A stretch of DNA of 64,000 nt, taken from NCBI GenBank assembly GCA_020832305.1, contig JAFIEV010000050.1:62001-126000 (forward strand), read 5' to 3'. Below the pieces are notes generated by a model. That model had not been told where the DNA came from and ran no database searches. It was given only the letters and a program-made list of their open reading frames with translations. The stretch is from Cyclobacteriaceae bacterium (GTDB lineage: Bacteria; Bacteroidota; Bacteroidia; Cytophagales; Cyclobacteriaceae). Positions 9,790 to 18,999 of the stretch are shown here, in pieces; position 1 is the first letter of the stretch, and each line of letters begins with the position of its first letter. The translations under genes and the position numbers were made by a program.

Positions 9790-11385
9790 ATGAAACATTT
9801 TGCAGGCCTTATTTCATCGCTCGACCGCACCAATAAAACCAAAGAAAAAATACAGGCTCTGGTACAGTTCTTTCAGGAGGCGCCCGATCAGGACAAACTT
9901 TGGGCCATAGCACTTTTTACCGGGAAAAAGCCGCCCAAAAGCGTCAATAGCCGCCTGTTGCGGGATTGGGCCATGCAGTCTGCAGGATTGCCTGGCTGGC
10001 TCTTTGAAGAATCGTATCAGGTGGTAGGTGATCTTGCTGAAACCATCAGCTTATTGTTGCCCGAACCTGTCAGCCAGGAAGAAAAAGGACTGAGTGAATG
10101 GATGGATTGGCTGGATAAGCTTAAAAAACTCGAAGAAGAAGAAAAAAAGACTGCACTGCAACATGCCTGGCAATCGCTCGGAAAGGAAGAAATGTTTGTT
10201 TTTAACAAACTACTCACCGGTGGTTGGCGTATAGGGGTATCCCAAAATCTAATCCTGAAGGCATTGGCTAAAGTCTTCAAAACAGAACCTCCACAAATAG
10301 CACACCGGATTATGGGTGATTGGACCCCCCAAAGCACGACTTATAAATCTCTTTTACTCGAATCAAACCCCGGAGATGATCTCAGCAAGCCCTATCCATT
10401 TTACCTGGCCTATCCGCTGGAAGCTTCAGTTTCAAAACTTGGACACGTTTATGAATGGCAGGCTGAATGGAAATGGGACGGCATCAGGATACAACTCATA
10501 GTGCGACAAAAAAAACTGTTCCTATGGTCCAGGGGTGAAGAGTTGATCAGCGATAAATTTCCCGAACTGCAGGTACTGGCTGAGGTTTTGCCGGATGGCA
10601 CCGTAATAGATGGTGAATTATTGCCCTTCAAAAATGGAAAAATACTGGATTTTGGCCTGCTCCAAACGAGAATAGGCAGAAAAAACCAATCCCGCAAAAT
10701 AATGGAAAGCTGCCCCGTCATGATCATGGCCTACGACTTGCCGGAAATCGCCGGAAAGGACATCAGGAACAATTCCCTTTCCAGCCGACGCGGCAGACTC
10801 TCGGAAATCATTAAAGATTGCGGGTGTCTGCATATCCTTGCATTCTCTGAAGAAATCCCATTCTCCAGCTGGCAGGAATTATCTGTCTGGAGGGGACGCA
10901 GCCGGGAATATCACGCAGAAGGATTAATGATAAAAAGAAAGGAGTCGGCATATCAGACCGGAAGAAAAAAAGGGGATTGGTGGAAATGGAAAGTTGATGC
11001 CCTCAGTATAGATGGCGTCTTGATTTATGCCCAAAAAGGACATGGAAGAAGAGCTGACTTATATACCGATTACACCTTTGCCGTATGGTATGAAAACCAA
11101 TTGGTGCCTTTTGCCAAAGCCTATTCCGGTTTAACGGATGCTGAAATCAGGGAAGTTGACAGGTTTATTAAAAAGAATACCAAAGAAAAATTCGGGCCTG
11201 TACGCACCGTAAAGCCCGAATTGGTATTTGAAATAGCTTTTGAAGGCATTCGAAAATCTACCCGCCACAAATCGGGAATTGCACTGCGCTTTCCCCGAAT
11301 TCAACGATGGAGGACAGACAAAAAGGCCAGCGAGGCCAATACATTGAAAGACCTTCAAAAGCTGCTGGATGTTTATGCTTTATGA
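9790..11385 (+). CDS. ATP-dependent DNA ligase
   Basis: 531 residues. An N-terminal helical DNA-binding domain occupies about 1-190. The nucleotidyltransferase domain starts near 205 with motif I EWKWDGIR (the lysine that takes AMP is Lys228), and motif III-like (VIDGELL), IV and V (EGLMIKR, WWKWK) elements follow. The C-terminal OB domain ends with ALRFPRIQRWR. This is the bacterial ligase group often found with a Lhr-type helicase, an exonuclease and a PdeM-like phosphoesterase in a repair cluster; none of those is next to it here. It seals nicks using ATP and is accessory to the NAD-dependent LigA. It begins 133 nt after the TPR kinase. Confidence 0.93.
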   Translation: MKHFAGLISSLDRTNKTKEKIQALVQFFQEAPDQDKLWAIALFTGKKPPKSVNSRLLRDWAMQSAGLPGWLFEESYQVVGDLAETISLLLPEPVSQEEKGLSEWMDWLDKLKKLEEEEKKTALQHAWQSLGKEEMFVFNKLLTGGWRIGVSQNLILKALAKVFKTEPPQIAHRIMGDWTPQSTTYKSLLLESNPGDDLSKPYPFYLAYPLEASVSKLGHVYEWQAEWKWDGIRIQLIVRQKKLFLWSRGEELISDKFPELQVLAEVLPDGTVIDGELLPFKNGKILDFGLLQTRIGRKNQSRKIMESCPVMIMAYDLPEIAGKDIRNNSLSSRRGRLSEIIKDCGCLHILAFSEEIPFSSWQELSVWRGRSREYHAEGLMIKRKESAYQTGRKKGDWWKWKVDALSIDGVLIYAQKGHGRRADLYTDYTFAVWYENQLVPFAKAYSGLTDAEIREVDRFIKKNTKEKFGPVRTVKPELVFEIAFEGIRKSTRHKSGIALRFPRIQRWRTDKKASEANTLKDLQKLLDVYAL

Positions 11386-11404
11386 TGAGCCTGTAATCTG
11401 GCAA

Positions 11405-12277
11405 TTACACATCGCAAATTTCAATACCCTGCCGAAGCGCCTTTAAAGGTTCGTCCCAGGTTGGTATAAACTCCTGTCCAACAAAACCTTTGTAACCTGT
11501 TTCAACGATGGCCCGCATAATGGCAGGGTAATACAATTCCTGTGTTTCATCAATTTCATTTCTGCCTGGTACACCACCGGTATGGTAATGACCAAAATAT
11601 TGATGCGATTTGCGAATTGTGGCGATAATATCCCCTTCCATAATCTGCATATGGTAGATATCATACAGTAACTTAAGGTTTTCTGAGCCTACCATCTGAC
11701 ACAGCTCTACGCCCCAATGGGTACGATCACACATGTAATCGGGGTGGTTAACCTTGCTGTTGAGCAATTCCATAATTATGATCACATTATGCTTCTCTGC
11801 AAGTTTAACTACAGGCTCAAGGCCTTTTGCACAATTTTCCATGCCTGTTTTATCGTCCATACCTTTCCGGTCGCCGGAAAAACAAATCAAATTGCTAAGG
11901 CCAAGGTCTGCTACTTGAGGGATAATTTCTGTATAATCCTTTAGCAATTGGTCATGAAGGGCCGGGTCATTAAAACCGCGGCTGATTCCCAGGGGACTGC
12001 CATTTACCATGGCGCAGGTTAATCCATGGTTCAATACCGTTTTGCATTCATCTACTTTAAGCAACTCGATGGATTCGATGCCCATCTCCTTACATGCTAC
12101 CGCCAGTTCTTCGAGGGGTATTTTTCCATAGCACCAACGGCTAACCGAATGGCGTATATTTCCTTTTAAAGCTTGATTTTCCATAGTTTTCTTTTCATCC
12201 TGACTACAGGCCGTATTGCCCAGAGAAAAAAGTGCGGCACCGGCAGCCATTGTTTTAAGCGCTTGCTTTCTGTTCAT
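11405..12277 (-). CDS. Sugar phosphate isomerase/epimerase-like TIM-barrel protein (hydroxypyruvate-isomerase type), exported
   Basis: 290 residues with a twin-residue signal-like start (MNRKQALKTMAAGAALFSLG) ending in a TACS lipobox-like site, so it is probably exported as a lipoprotein. The rest is an AP endonuclease family 2 / xylose-isomerase-like TIM barrel: IIIMELLN, KLLYDIYHMQIMEG, YFGHYHTGGVPGRNEID and GFVGQEF are strands with the Glu, Asp, His and Glu ligands typical of hydroxypyruvate isomerases. In the cytosol such enzymes interconvert hydroxypyruvate and tartronate semialdehyde; the exported Bacteroidota versions have unproven substrates. It is convergent with the ligase gene (19 nt apart). 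Confidence 0.88.
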   Translation of the reverse strand: MNRKQALKTMAAGAALFSLGNTACSQDEKKTMENQALKGNIRHSVSRWCYGKIPLEELAVACKEMGIESIELLKVDECKTVLNHGLTCAMVNGSPLGISRGFNDPALHDQLLKDYTEIIPQVADLGLSNLICFSGDRKGMDDKTGMENCAKGLEPVVKLAEKHNVIIIMELLNSKVNHPDYMCDRTHWGVELCQMVGSENLKLLYDIYHMQIMEGDIIATIRKSHQYFGHYHTGGVPGRNEIDETQELYYPAIMRAIVETGYKGFVGQEFIPTWDEPLKALRQGIEICDV

Positions 12278-12380
12278 CGCATTGAGGGTTTACTGGTACA
12301 TAATAAAAATTGAAAGCTAAAAATACATCTAATAAGTGATATTGAAAGTATTGAAATCGCAATATTTCTATATGGCTATT

Positions 12381-13205
12381 TCATTTAAAAGGTGAATCTG
12401 CCTCCCTGGCCATGGTATTATAGACGATTTTATCCATAGCACCCGGAATAAATTTATTAAGCCAGACAGCCAGTTTACCCTGGAAAGTAAGCACAATATC
12501 TCTTTTGCGCGCCAGTGTAGCTTTTAGCATGCGATAGGCCACTTCATCAGCGCTCATCATACTACCTTCATCACGTGGTGATTCTCCCTGAATACTTCCA
12601 TCTGCCATTAGCGCTGCATTTCGAATATTGGTACCGGTAAAGCCCGGACTGACCACCAAAACATGCATCCCGCGGTGCATAAGCTCGGTGCGCAATGCTT
12701 CGTAAAAACCCTCCATTGCATATTTGCTGGCTGTATAGGCCGTACGTGCCGGCGTTCCTCTGTGGCCATTGATGGATGAAACGGCAACAATAGAGCCTTT
12801 TGTCCTCAATAAATGTGGAAGTGCGTATTTTGTTATATAGACAGCCCCGTAAAAATTCGTATCCATTACTTTGTGAAATACTTCCAAATCCAGGTCTTCG
12901 AATAAGGCTCGCATAGATATTCCGGCATTGGCTATTAGAATATCAATTTTGCCAAAAGCCTCCACACTTTGTTCGACTACCTTTTTGTTATCTTCTTCGG
13001 AAGCTGCATCTGACCTGATTACCAGATGCCTGATCTTGAGTTCATGTAATTCGTTTGAAAGCGCTTTAAGCTTTTCATCGCTTCGTCCGGTAGCTACAAT
13101 GTTCGCACCGGCCTTCCCATAAATTCTGGCACAGGATCTGCCGATGCCCGATGTCGCCCCTGTAATTACTACCACCTTATCCTGTAATTCGTTTTTCACC
13201 GCCAT
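12381..13205 (-). CDS. Short-chain dehydrogenase/reductase (SDR)
   Basis: 274 residues. The Rossmann motif TGATSGIG is at about 16-23, the NAG motif (IANAGIS) near 94, and the catalytic Ser-Tyr-Lys set is VSSINGHRGTPARTAYTASK. The C-terminal tail (NKFIPGAMDKIVYNTMA) resembles the membrane-facing tail of DHRS7/DltE-like SDRs. It is an NAD(P)-dependent oxidoreductase, substrate unknown, possibly lipidic. It is monocistronic, with a TACATTTG -7-like element 44 nt upstream. Confidence 0.9.
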   Translation of the reverse strand: MAVKNELQDKVVVITGATSGIGRSCARIYGKAGANIVATGRSDEKLKALSNELHELKIRHLVIRSDAASEEDNKKVVEQSVEAFGKIDILIANAGISMRALFEDLDLEVFHKVMDTNFYGAVYITKYALPHLLRTKGSIVAVSSINGHRGTPARTAYTASKYAMEGFYEALRTELMHRGMHVLVVSPGFTGTNIRNAALMADGSIQGESPRDEGSMMSADEVAYRMLKATLARKRDIVLTFQGKLAVWLNKFIPGAMDKIVYNTMAREADSPFK

Positions 13206-13248
13206 AATTCTGGTTTTTCAAACAAAAAAATTAGTCATCTTGAACCAG

Positions 13249-13256
13249 CAAATGTA
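13249..13256 (-). promoter_or_regulatory. Candidate -7 element of the SDR gene
   Basis: TACATTTG on the minus strand matches TAnnTTTG and lies 44 nt upstream of the ATG at 13205. No convincing -33 TTTG is present at 19-21 nt. Confidence 0.35.
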
Positions 13257-13411
13257 GGCTTTTCATTTCAAATGTGTTGAAAATCATCCACAGTGTAGAT
13301 AATATTTTACCCATTCACGATTTGAAAACCAAGGGCTAATTCATGTTTAAAAGCGAATTTGGAGAACGGCATGGTTTTTTCATTCTTATCTGCAAACAAA
13401 AGCATAATAAA

Positions 13412-13732
13412 ATGAAAAAGATACTGATTGCAGGCACACTCATAACAGCCATATATCTGGGAGATACTTATATTTCAAAGAACATCAATGCAGAACCGGT
13501 AGAAATCACGAATATCCAAATTGAAGATGAAAGAGAGATTATTGAAATTGATAAACTACCAGGCAGGGTCATAAAAGCCTGGGATAAAAGTGATTTTGCC
13601 CAGAATAAAGTCAAAGAAATTTATAAAGTAAAGAAAGGCAAAAAAATTCTCTATTACGAAATTATGTATATCGATGCCGCAGGTAAAGAGCAAACCGTGG
13701 CATATGATAAAAAAGGTAAAAAAATGTTGTAA
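13412..13732 (+). CDS. PepSY-like small exported protein
   Basis: 106 residues from the ATG at 13412; an in-frame upstream start would add 23 residues in front of a clear export signal, so the shorter form is preferred. After the signal or N-terminal membrane segment (MKKILIAGTLITAIYLGDTY) the sequence IDKLPGRVIKAWDKSDFAQ and the KIYYEI/YIDAAGKEQTVAYDKKG strands match the PepSY-like/BLIP-like beta-sheet fold common in small periplasmic Bacteroidota proteins. A rho-independent terminator follows. Function unknown. Confidence 0.75.
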   Translation: MKKILIAGTLITAIYLGDTYISKNINAEPVEITNIQIEDEREIIEIDKLPGRVIKAWDKSDFAQNKVKEIYKVKKGKKILYYEIMYIDAAGKEQTVAYDKKGKKML

Positions 13733-13770
13733 ACAGCATCTGAAAAATTTTTCAATTATACACAAACCCT

Positions 13771-13803
13771 AAAAGAGGCCGTTTTTTTAAATGGCCTTTT
13801 TTT
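13771..13803 (+). terminator. Intrinsic terminator after the PepSY-like gene
   Basis: Stem AAAAGAGGCC pairs with GGCCTTTTTT (one G-T wobble) across a 12-nt loop and ends in a T-run, 39 nt after the stop codon at 13732. Confidence 0.65.
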
Positions 13804-13857
13804 ATTGTAACATGTGTAGATTGACTGCCTGTCGCCTGTTTTGACAAAATAAAAGCT

Positions 13858-13865
13858 TAATTTTG
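13858..13865 (+). promoter_or_regulatory. Candidate -7 element of the VWA gene
   Basis: TAATTTTG matches TAnnTTTG 22 nt upstream of the ATG at 13887. A TTTTG at 13839-13843 is present but the spacing (14 nt) is short, so the promoter is only tentative. It argues against the upstream TTG start at 13863, which lies inside the element. Confidence 0.4.
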
Positions 13866-13886
13866 TGTGTAATTAAATTCAAAACC

Positions 13887-15287
13887 ATGGCAGTGACAGG
13901 GTTGCATTTTATACGTACAGGATGTTTTTTACTAACCCTTCTGGTTTATCAGGGATTACTTATGGCACAAAAACCTGAGCAGGAACTACCATCCAAAACG
14001 AGGATTCTTTTTTTATTCGATGCCTCAGGCAGTATGCTTGCGCCCTGGGAAAATACCCTGAGAATAAATGTCGCCAAAAAACTGCTCTCAGACATGGTTG
14101 ACTCTCTCCGAGTCAACGGAGATCTCGAACTGGCACTGAGGGTCTACGGACACCAATACGACCAGCGGCTCAGGAGATGCGACGACAGCAAGCTTGAAAT
14201 AGCTTTCTCCGCTAAAAATCATGATGCCATCATTCAGAAAATCAGACAATTAAAACCCCAGGGAAATACGCCCATTGCCTATTCCCTGCAACAGGCAGCC
14301 GGCGACTTCCCCAAAGACCCACGATACCGCAACATTCTCATCATTATTACCGATGGCATTGAATCATGCGATGGAGATCCTTGTGCCGTGTCGAGAGAAT
14401 TGCAGGAAAAGAATATTTTCTTAAAACCCTTTGTCATAGGGATAGGCATGGATAAAAAATTCGAAGACGCCTTTGGTTGCATGGGTACTTTTTATGATGC
14501 ATCGGATATTAATTCTTTTAAACGGGCACTCAGCCAGGCCATTCAGATAAGCCTCGACAAGACCACAGTAAGCATTGAACTTGTCGATGAAAGAGGCTTA
14601 AAAACAGAAACTGATGTAAATGTATCTTTCATCAATAATTTTACCGGAAAACCCATGTTCGATTTTGTCCATTACCTCGATGAGAATGGACAGCCCGATT
14701 CGGTGATAGTAGAAACAGTAATTACCTATGATGTAGTGGTTAATACCATACCTCCGGTCATCGTAAAAAATGTCCGTTTTGAATCAGGCAAGCATAATGT
14801 GTTGGAAATAAAAGCTCCCAGGGGACTGGTTAAAGTCGATATGCCAGGGCATTCTGAGTATAAAAACCCGGTGAAAGTAATGATCAGGCATCCTGAAACC
14901 GGTAAACTGCTCACCCATTTTAATATACCGGGAGAAGCTTTGCTCTTGAGCGGACGGTACCATATGGAAATCACAACATTACCTGTTACTTTACTGAGCA
15001 ATGTAAGTATTGTTAAAGACACACCCCGTAATTTCAAGCTCGAAACGCCGGGTGTTATAAATTTTGTAAGTAATTCAAGAAGCATCGGTAGTATTTATCA
15101 ACTCGATAAAGAAGGAAGGCAGACCTGGGTGACTGATCTCGACAGCCGTCAGCTTCGTCAATCCCTGGCCATCCAACCTGGCAGTTATAAAGTAGTGGTA
15201 AGGTCTGAAAAAGCAAAGGGAAGTAAATACACCAAAATTAAAACTTTTGAGGTTAAACCCGGTGCATCACTTACCCTGCAATTGTAA
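13887..15287 (+). CDS. Exported von Willebrand factor A domain protein
   Basis: 466 residues from the ATG at 13887. A signal peptide (1-27, ending GLLMAQ) precedes a VWA domain from about 38 to 215: the MIDAS motif is DASGS, the conserved Thr sits in GNTPIAYSLQ and the Asp in ITDGIES. Two Cys-containing loops (SCDGDPC) and an FGCMGTFYDA segment follow, as in periplasmic Ca-activated-channel-like VWA proteins. The C-terminal 230 residues are repeated beta-sandwich units similar to those of YfbK-like proteins. It probably binds a protein partner through a divalent metal in the periplasm. It is near the CHAT and sigma genes but no direct link can be shown. Confidence 0.88.
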   Translation: MAVTGLHFIRTGCFLLTLLVYQGLLMAQKPEQELPSKTRILFLFDASGSMLAPWENTLRINVAKKLLSDMVDSLRVNGDLELALRVYGHQYDQRLRRCDDSKLEIAFSAKNHDAIIQKIRQLKPQGNTPIAYSLQQAAGDFPKDPRYRNILIIITDGIESCDGDPCAVSRELQEKNIFLKPFVIGIGMDKKFEDAFGCMGTFYDASDINSFKRALSQAIQISLDKTTVSIELVDERGLKTETDVNVSFINNFTGKPMFDFVHYLDENGQPDSVIVETVITYDVVVNTIPPVIVKNVRFESGKHNVLEIKAPRGLVKVDMPGHSEYKNPVKVMIRHPETGKLLTHFNIPGEALLLSGRYHMEITTLPVTLLSNVSIVKDTPRNFKLETPGVINFVSNSRSIGSIYQLDKEGRQTWVTDLDSRQLRQSLAIQPGSYKVVVRSEKAKGSKYTKIKTFEVKPGASLTLQL

Positions 15288-15305
15288 TAAAAAGATGCAG
15301 AGCCA

Positions 15306-15701
15306 TTATGCCGTAAGCCGCCGGCCCTGCCTTTCATAGGTGGTTGTGGTTATAACATTGTCGGGGGATATTCTGAATTGATCGGATATTGAAATTTCGA
15401 AATTTTTAAGGTTTAGTCCTTCCTGCAACTGCAGCAATTTGCCGAAACGATTGCTGAACAACAGCGACCTGCCGAGATACAATTCCACAAAAATCTCAGG
15501 ATTTCTGTCCTGCAGGCTCGTATAATCAAAATCCGGCAGTAAAAGAATTTCGTATTTGCCCTTTCCGTCGCTATGGCACTCTCCTAAACACTCTTCAAAT
15601 ACGAGGTATTTATCCCATATTTTAATGCGTACGTCTTTCAATCCTGCGCCGGTACGGATATCGGTAATCCTTCCTGTAATGCGGTAGTAGTTTATTTCCA
15701 T
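15306..15701 (-). CDS. Transthyretin/carboxypeptidase-regulatory-like beta-sandwich protein
   Basis: 131 residues without a signal peptide. The pattern ITGRITDIRTGAGLKDVRIKIWDK followed by a GKGKYEI strand and a VELYLGR strand resembles the single-domain transthyretin-like / Ig-like fold (with motif G-x-V/I-x-D near the start). It is convergent with the VWA gene (18 nt apart) and divergent from the CHAT gene. The lack of a signal sequence is unusual for this fold, which is normally secreted; the protein may be cytosolic or a substrate of another export route. Function unknown. Confidence 0.7.
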   Translation of the reverse strand: MEINYYRITGRITDIRTGAGLKDVRIKIWDKYLVFEECLGECHSDGKGKYEILLLPDFDYTSLQDRNPEIFVELYLGRSLLFSNRFGKLLQLQEGLNLKNFEISISDQFRISPDNVITTTTYERQGRRLTA

Positions 15702-15820
15702 CTCTTCGGTTTTTGATACTATTCTCTTACATTTACACCCTTAGTATACAAAAGGTGAAAAGGTAACCCTGACCAGAAAAGTTTTTTCTTAATATTTTAA
15801 CAGTAAAGTTGATTTCAAAA

Positions 15821-18800
15821 ATGAATCTGTCTTATACATACAGAGCATTTAATTCAATTATCTGTGCATCTGCACTTTGCATATTACTAACATCATTTAC
15901 TACAACAAGCACCACGACAAACCTAAAGCAGGGCAGTTTCTACCTAAAACAAGGAGATGAGCATTTTGAAAATAATAGCTTTGAAGATGCGCTGAATGAC
16001 TTTAATCAGTCGGCTCTTTGGTTCAAAAAGACCAACAATTTTGATAGTCTCGCAATAGTGGAAGTGAGAATTGCAAAAACCTGGCTAATGCTTGGTGAAT
16101 ATCAGAAAGGGAAAACACTATTAGAGCGGTTAACGACCGATCGAAAGATTGCTGACAATACTGCCTCAGAGGCCTGGTTTGTACTGGCTGAATGCTATTT
16201 TTATCTATCAGATCCATGGGCTGCTATTGACGCATACCTTAAATCACGTGATTTTTACAGGCAAATCAAAGAGATTTCACCAATGAGGGAGGCGCATATG
16301 GAAATGAGTATGGGCAATGTATACCGCTATGAGCTCTTCGATTTTCAGACCGCACTAAAGCATTATTTCAATGCGCTGAATATGATACAAGAAAGCAATG
16401 AAGACCGGCAAGAGGAAATGGTTTTCTGGTGCTATTATAATATTGCCGGCACTTACCGCAGTCGGCTGCAGCCTGAACAGGCCGCAAATTATAGCGATTT
16501 GCTCATAAAGATGGCCAATGAAAACCAAAGTGCCCAGCAGCTGGAATATGCCTATACGCTTAGTGCAAATATTGCCGTAGTTCGCAAAAATTATCCCCAG
16601 GCACTTCAATTGTATAAAAAAATTATTGATTCCATCGAGAGCGGTAAGATTAAAAATGAACATCTTTACCTCACCGGCATGGAAAATTTGGCTTCAGTAT
16701 ATCTGCGCCTTCGCCAGCCCGACTCGGCTTTATATTGGGTAAAAAAGGCAAGAACTTATCTAGGTGCTGAACAAAAAACAAATTATGTAGCCTATTCAAA
16801 CCTGCACGAACTCATGGCAGGTATTCTCGAAGCATCAGGTAACAAAACTGCCGCTATGCATGAAGCCCGGCAGGGTCTGCAAGTCGCGACAGAACACCTG
16901 GGCCAGCACCATCCGCAAAGAGCCAAAATGCAAAATATCCTTGCAAGGCTCTCATTAGACAAACAAGATTATTCCAATGCTTTGATTTACAGTCAAAATG
17001 CCCTGGCTACCGTTTCAGGATCGGCATCAATCGACCATGCATATCAAAATCCTCAGCTATCAGCCCTAAAAGCCGATCATCTCAATTTCAACATCCTGCT
17101 CCACAAAGGTACGGCAATGATGCATTTGGCGGCAAGTGATAAAAACATCGGTTTACTCAATGCCTCCCAGGAAACATTCCTGCTTGCCGACAGCATAGCC
17201 GAACGAACCCTGCAAACCAGCCTGCTTGAAAGCGACAAGGTTATGTTTGTAACTGAAAGTATGCAATTATATGAGCCTGCATTGCAGGTTGCCATGCAGT
17301 TATATACGCAGCAAAAAAATGAAGATCAATTGCAAATCATCCTTCATTGGATGGAAAAAAACAAATCCCGCATATTGCAAAAAGCCATTTATGAGGCCCA
17401 GCAAGTGAACCGCACCGGAGTGCCTGACAGCCTGATTAGAAGGCAATATGACATCTCTCGACAGCTAAACCAATTGGCACACAGATCAAACAGTAACGAC
17501 AGCCTTCAATATTTTAGAGTTCAGCTATTGCAAGAACTCGAACAACTTCAGCAAAATATAGAAAGTCAATACAGCAACTACGCCCTTTTTTCACAAGGTC
17601 TGCCAACACAGCAAGTTTACCGATTGCAGCAATATGCCAAAGATCACAAAAAAGCCATCATTCAATTTTTTACAGGGACAAAGCATATTTACATACTGGG
17701 CATTTGGGCGTCTGGCATAAAAGCACATCAGTTGCCCATAAATGAGGAATTTTCAAACAGTGTGCGCGGTTTGTTGCAGAGCCTGCATGTATTGCCAAAA
17801 ACAGATGGGGCCAGCTTCAATATTTTCACAGAAAATGCCCTTTACCTCTTCGAAAAACTGCTACATCCGGTAATGGATGATCTGGAGCTCTTTCAACAAT
17901 CAGTGCAGGGACTACATATAATACCAGATGGCTTGCTTGCCGGCATTCCTTTTGAATGTCTGCTCATCGAAAAAACCACATCTGAAGCTACCGATTACAG
18001 GTCACTCAATTATCTAATCGGCAATTTTGATATATCCTATGCCCTGGCCTCGGGCTTGTTGAATTCTGTTTCAGATGAAAAATTAAATGCCATAGTTCAA
18101 CGCGCAGGAGTTTTTGCCTATACCCATCTTGAGGGCTTAGCGCCCCTGCCCAATGGATTGCCAGAAGCCCGGATGATACGCAAATACATGCCATCAACAC
18201 TATATCTTGAAAAAGATGCAAGCTTGCCGGCTTTCAGAGAGAAGGCCAGGGATTTTGATTTGCTGCACCTGGCCATACACGGGCAATGGGATACCCTGCA
18301 GCAGAATATTCCTTATCTGCTTTTTCAGCCTGACAAAACTTCAGATGGATTGTTGCAAATCAATGATCTGTATAGCATGGAATTATCTTCCCGGCTGGCT
18401 ATACTCAGCGCTTGTGAAACAGGCATTGGCACACTTGAGGATGGAGAAGGTGTAATCAGCATTGCCAGAGGATTTTTTTATGCAGGATGCCCGGCTGTAA
18501 TTATGAGCCTCGGAAAAATCCACGATCACAATGCCCTGTCTTTAATGGAGGGTATGTATACTTATTTGATTCAGGAGAAAGGTGTCGATTTTGCCCTCAG
18601 CCAGGCAAAGCGCGACTGGCTGGCATCGGCAGATGAATACACGGCACATCCGGGTTTCTGGTCTTCAATGGTGCTAATGGGAGCACCGGGTGCACTGCAA
18701 TTTTCAAATTCAAAACCAATATTGAAAAATACAGCAAAAACCGGTCTTTTTCTTCTATTATTTCTATTGTCCGCATTTTGGATTTACAGAAAACGATCAG

Positions 18801-18850
18801 AAAAAAACCGGCTTGTTCATACATCAGCCACCACAGCCACAAATGATTAA
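15821..18850 (+). CDS. CHAT-domain (caspase-like) protease with TPR sensor region, membrane-anchored
   Basis: 1009 residues from the ATG at 15821 (an upstream in-frame start adds four residues). An N-terminal hydrophobic signal (SIICASALCILLTSF) is followed by about ten TPRs (35-500), a helical linker, and a CHAT domain from about 690 to 960. The catalytic His is in LHLAIHGQW (His820) and the Cys in LSACETG (Cys865); both are intact. A membrane helix at about 974-991 (GLFLLLFLLSAFWIYRKR) and a short basic tail end the protein. This topology places TPRs and protease outside the cytoplasm. CHAT proteases cut specific protein partners when the sensor region is triggered. It faces, and by 27 nt overlaps, the 46-residue gene of the sigma-factor operon. 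Confidence 0.92.
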   Translation: MNLSYTYRAFNSIICASALCILLTSFTTTSTTTNLKQGSFYLKQGDEHFENNSFEDALNDFNQSALWFKKTNNFDSLAIVEVRIAKTWLMLGEYQKGKTLLERLTTDRKIADNTASEAWFVLAECYFYLSDPWAAIDAYLKSRDFYRQIKEISPMREAHMEMSMGNVYRYELFDFQTALKHYFNALNMIQESNEDRQEEMVFWCYYNIAGTYRSRLQPEQAANYSDLLIKMANENQSAQQLEYAYTLSANIAVVRKNYPQALQLYKKIIDSIESGKIKNEHLYLTGMENLASVYLRLRQPDSALYWVKKARTYLGAEQKTNYVAYSNLHELMAGILEASGNKTAAMHEARQGLQVATEHLGQHHPQRAKMQNILARLSLDKQDYSNALIYSQNALATVSGSASIDHAYQNPQLSALKADHLNFNILLHKGTAMMHLAASDKNIGLLNASQETFLLADSIAERTLQTSLLESDKVMFVTESMQLYEPALQVAMQLYTQQKNEDQLQIILHWMEKNKSRILQKAIYEAQQVNRTGVPDSLIRRQYDISRQLNQLAHRSNSNDSLQYFRVQLLQELEQLQQNIESQYSNYALFSQGLPTQQVYRLQQYAKDHKKAIIQFFTGTKHIYILGIWASGIKAHQLPINEEFSNSVRGLLQSLHVLPKTDGASFNIFTENALYLFEKLLHPVMDDLELFQQSVQGLHIIPDGLLAGIPFECLLIEKTTSEATDYRSLNYLIGNFDISYALASGLLNSVSDEKLNAIVQRAGVFAYTHLEGLAPLPNGLPEARMIRKYMPSTLYLEKDASLPAFREKARDFDLLHLAIHGQWDTLQQNIPYLLFQPDKTSDGLLQINDLYSMELSSRLAILSACETGIGTLEDGEGVISIARGFFYAGCPAVIMSLGKIHDHNALSLMEGMYTYLIQEKGVDFALSQAKRDWLASADEYTAHPGFWSSMVLMGAPGALQFSNSKPILKNTAKTGLFLLLFLLSAFWIYRKRSEKNRLVHTSATTATND

Positions 18851-18964
18851 TTGGTAAATAACATATACCACAATGGCGATGGAAGCGGCAGATACCATAC
18901 TGTAAGCGAATGTTTTGATTGGGGGCGGTTTAGGCTCCCGCACATCAGAAATTTTGTCTGACAT
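18824..18964 (-). CDS. 46-residue single-pass membrane peptide ending in CGCGG (not previously called here)
   Basis: Reading from an ATG at 18964 gives a short hydrophilic head (MSDKISDVREPKPPPIKT), one membrane helix (FAYSMVSAASIAIVVYVIYQ) and a tail LIICGCGG before a TGA at 18824. It starts 35 nt downstream of the TPR/anti-sigma-like gene on the same strand, so it fits as third gene of the sigma operon, and its 3' end overlaps the 3' end of the convergent CHAT gene by 27 nt. I know no family. The Pro-rich cytosolic head, single helix and Cys-Gly terminus look designed rather than random, but conservation has not been tested. Confidence 0.55.
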   Translation of the reverse strand: MSDKISDVREPKPPPIKTFAYSMVSAASIAIVVYVIYQLIICGCGG

Positions 18965-18999
18965 AATGCAAAGTTTTTTAAAGGTTAATATTGTTTTGG

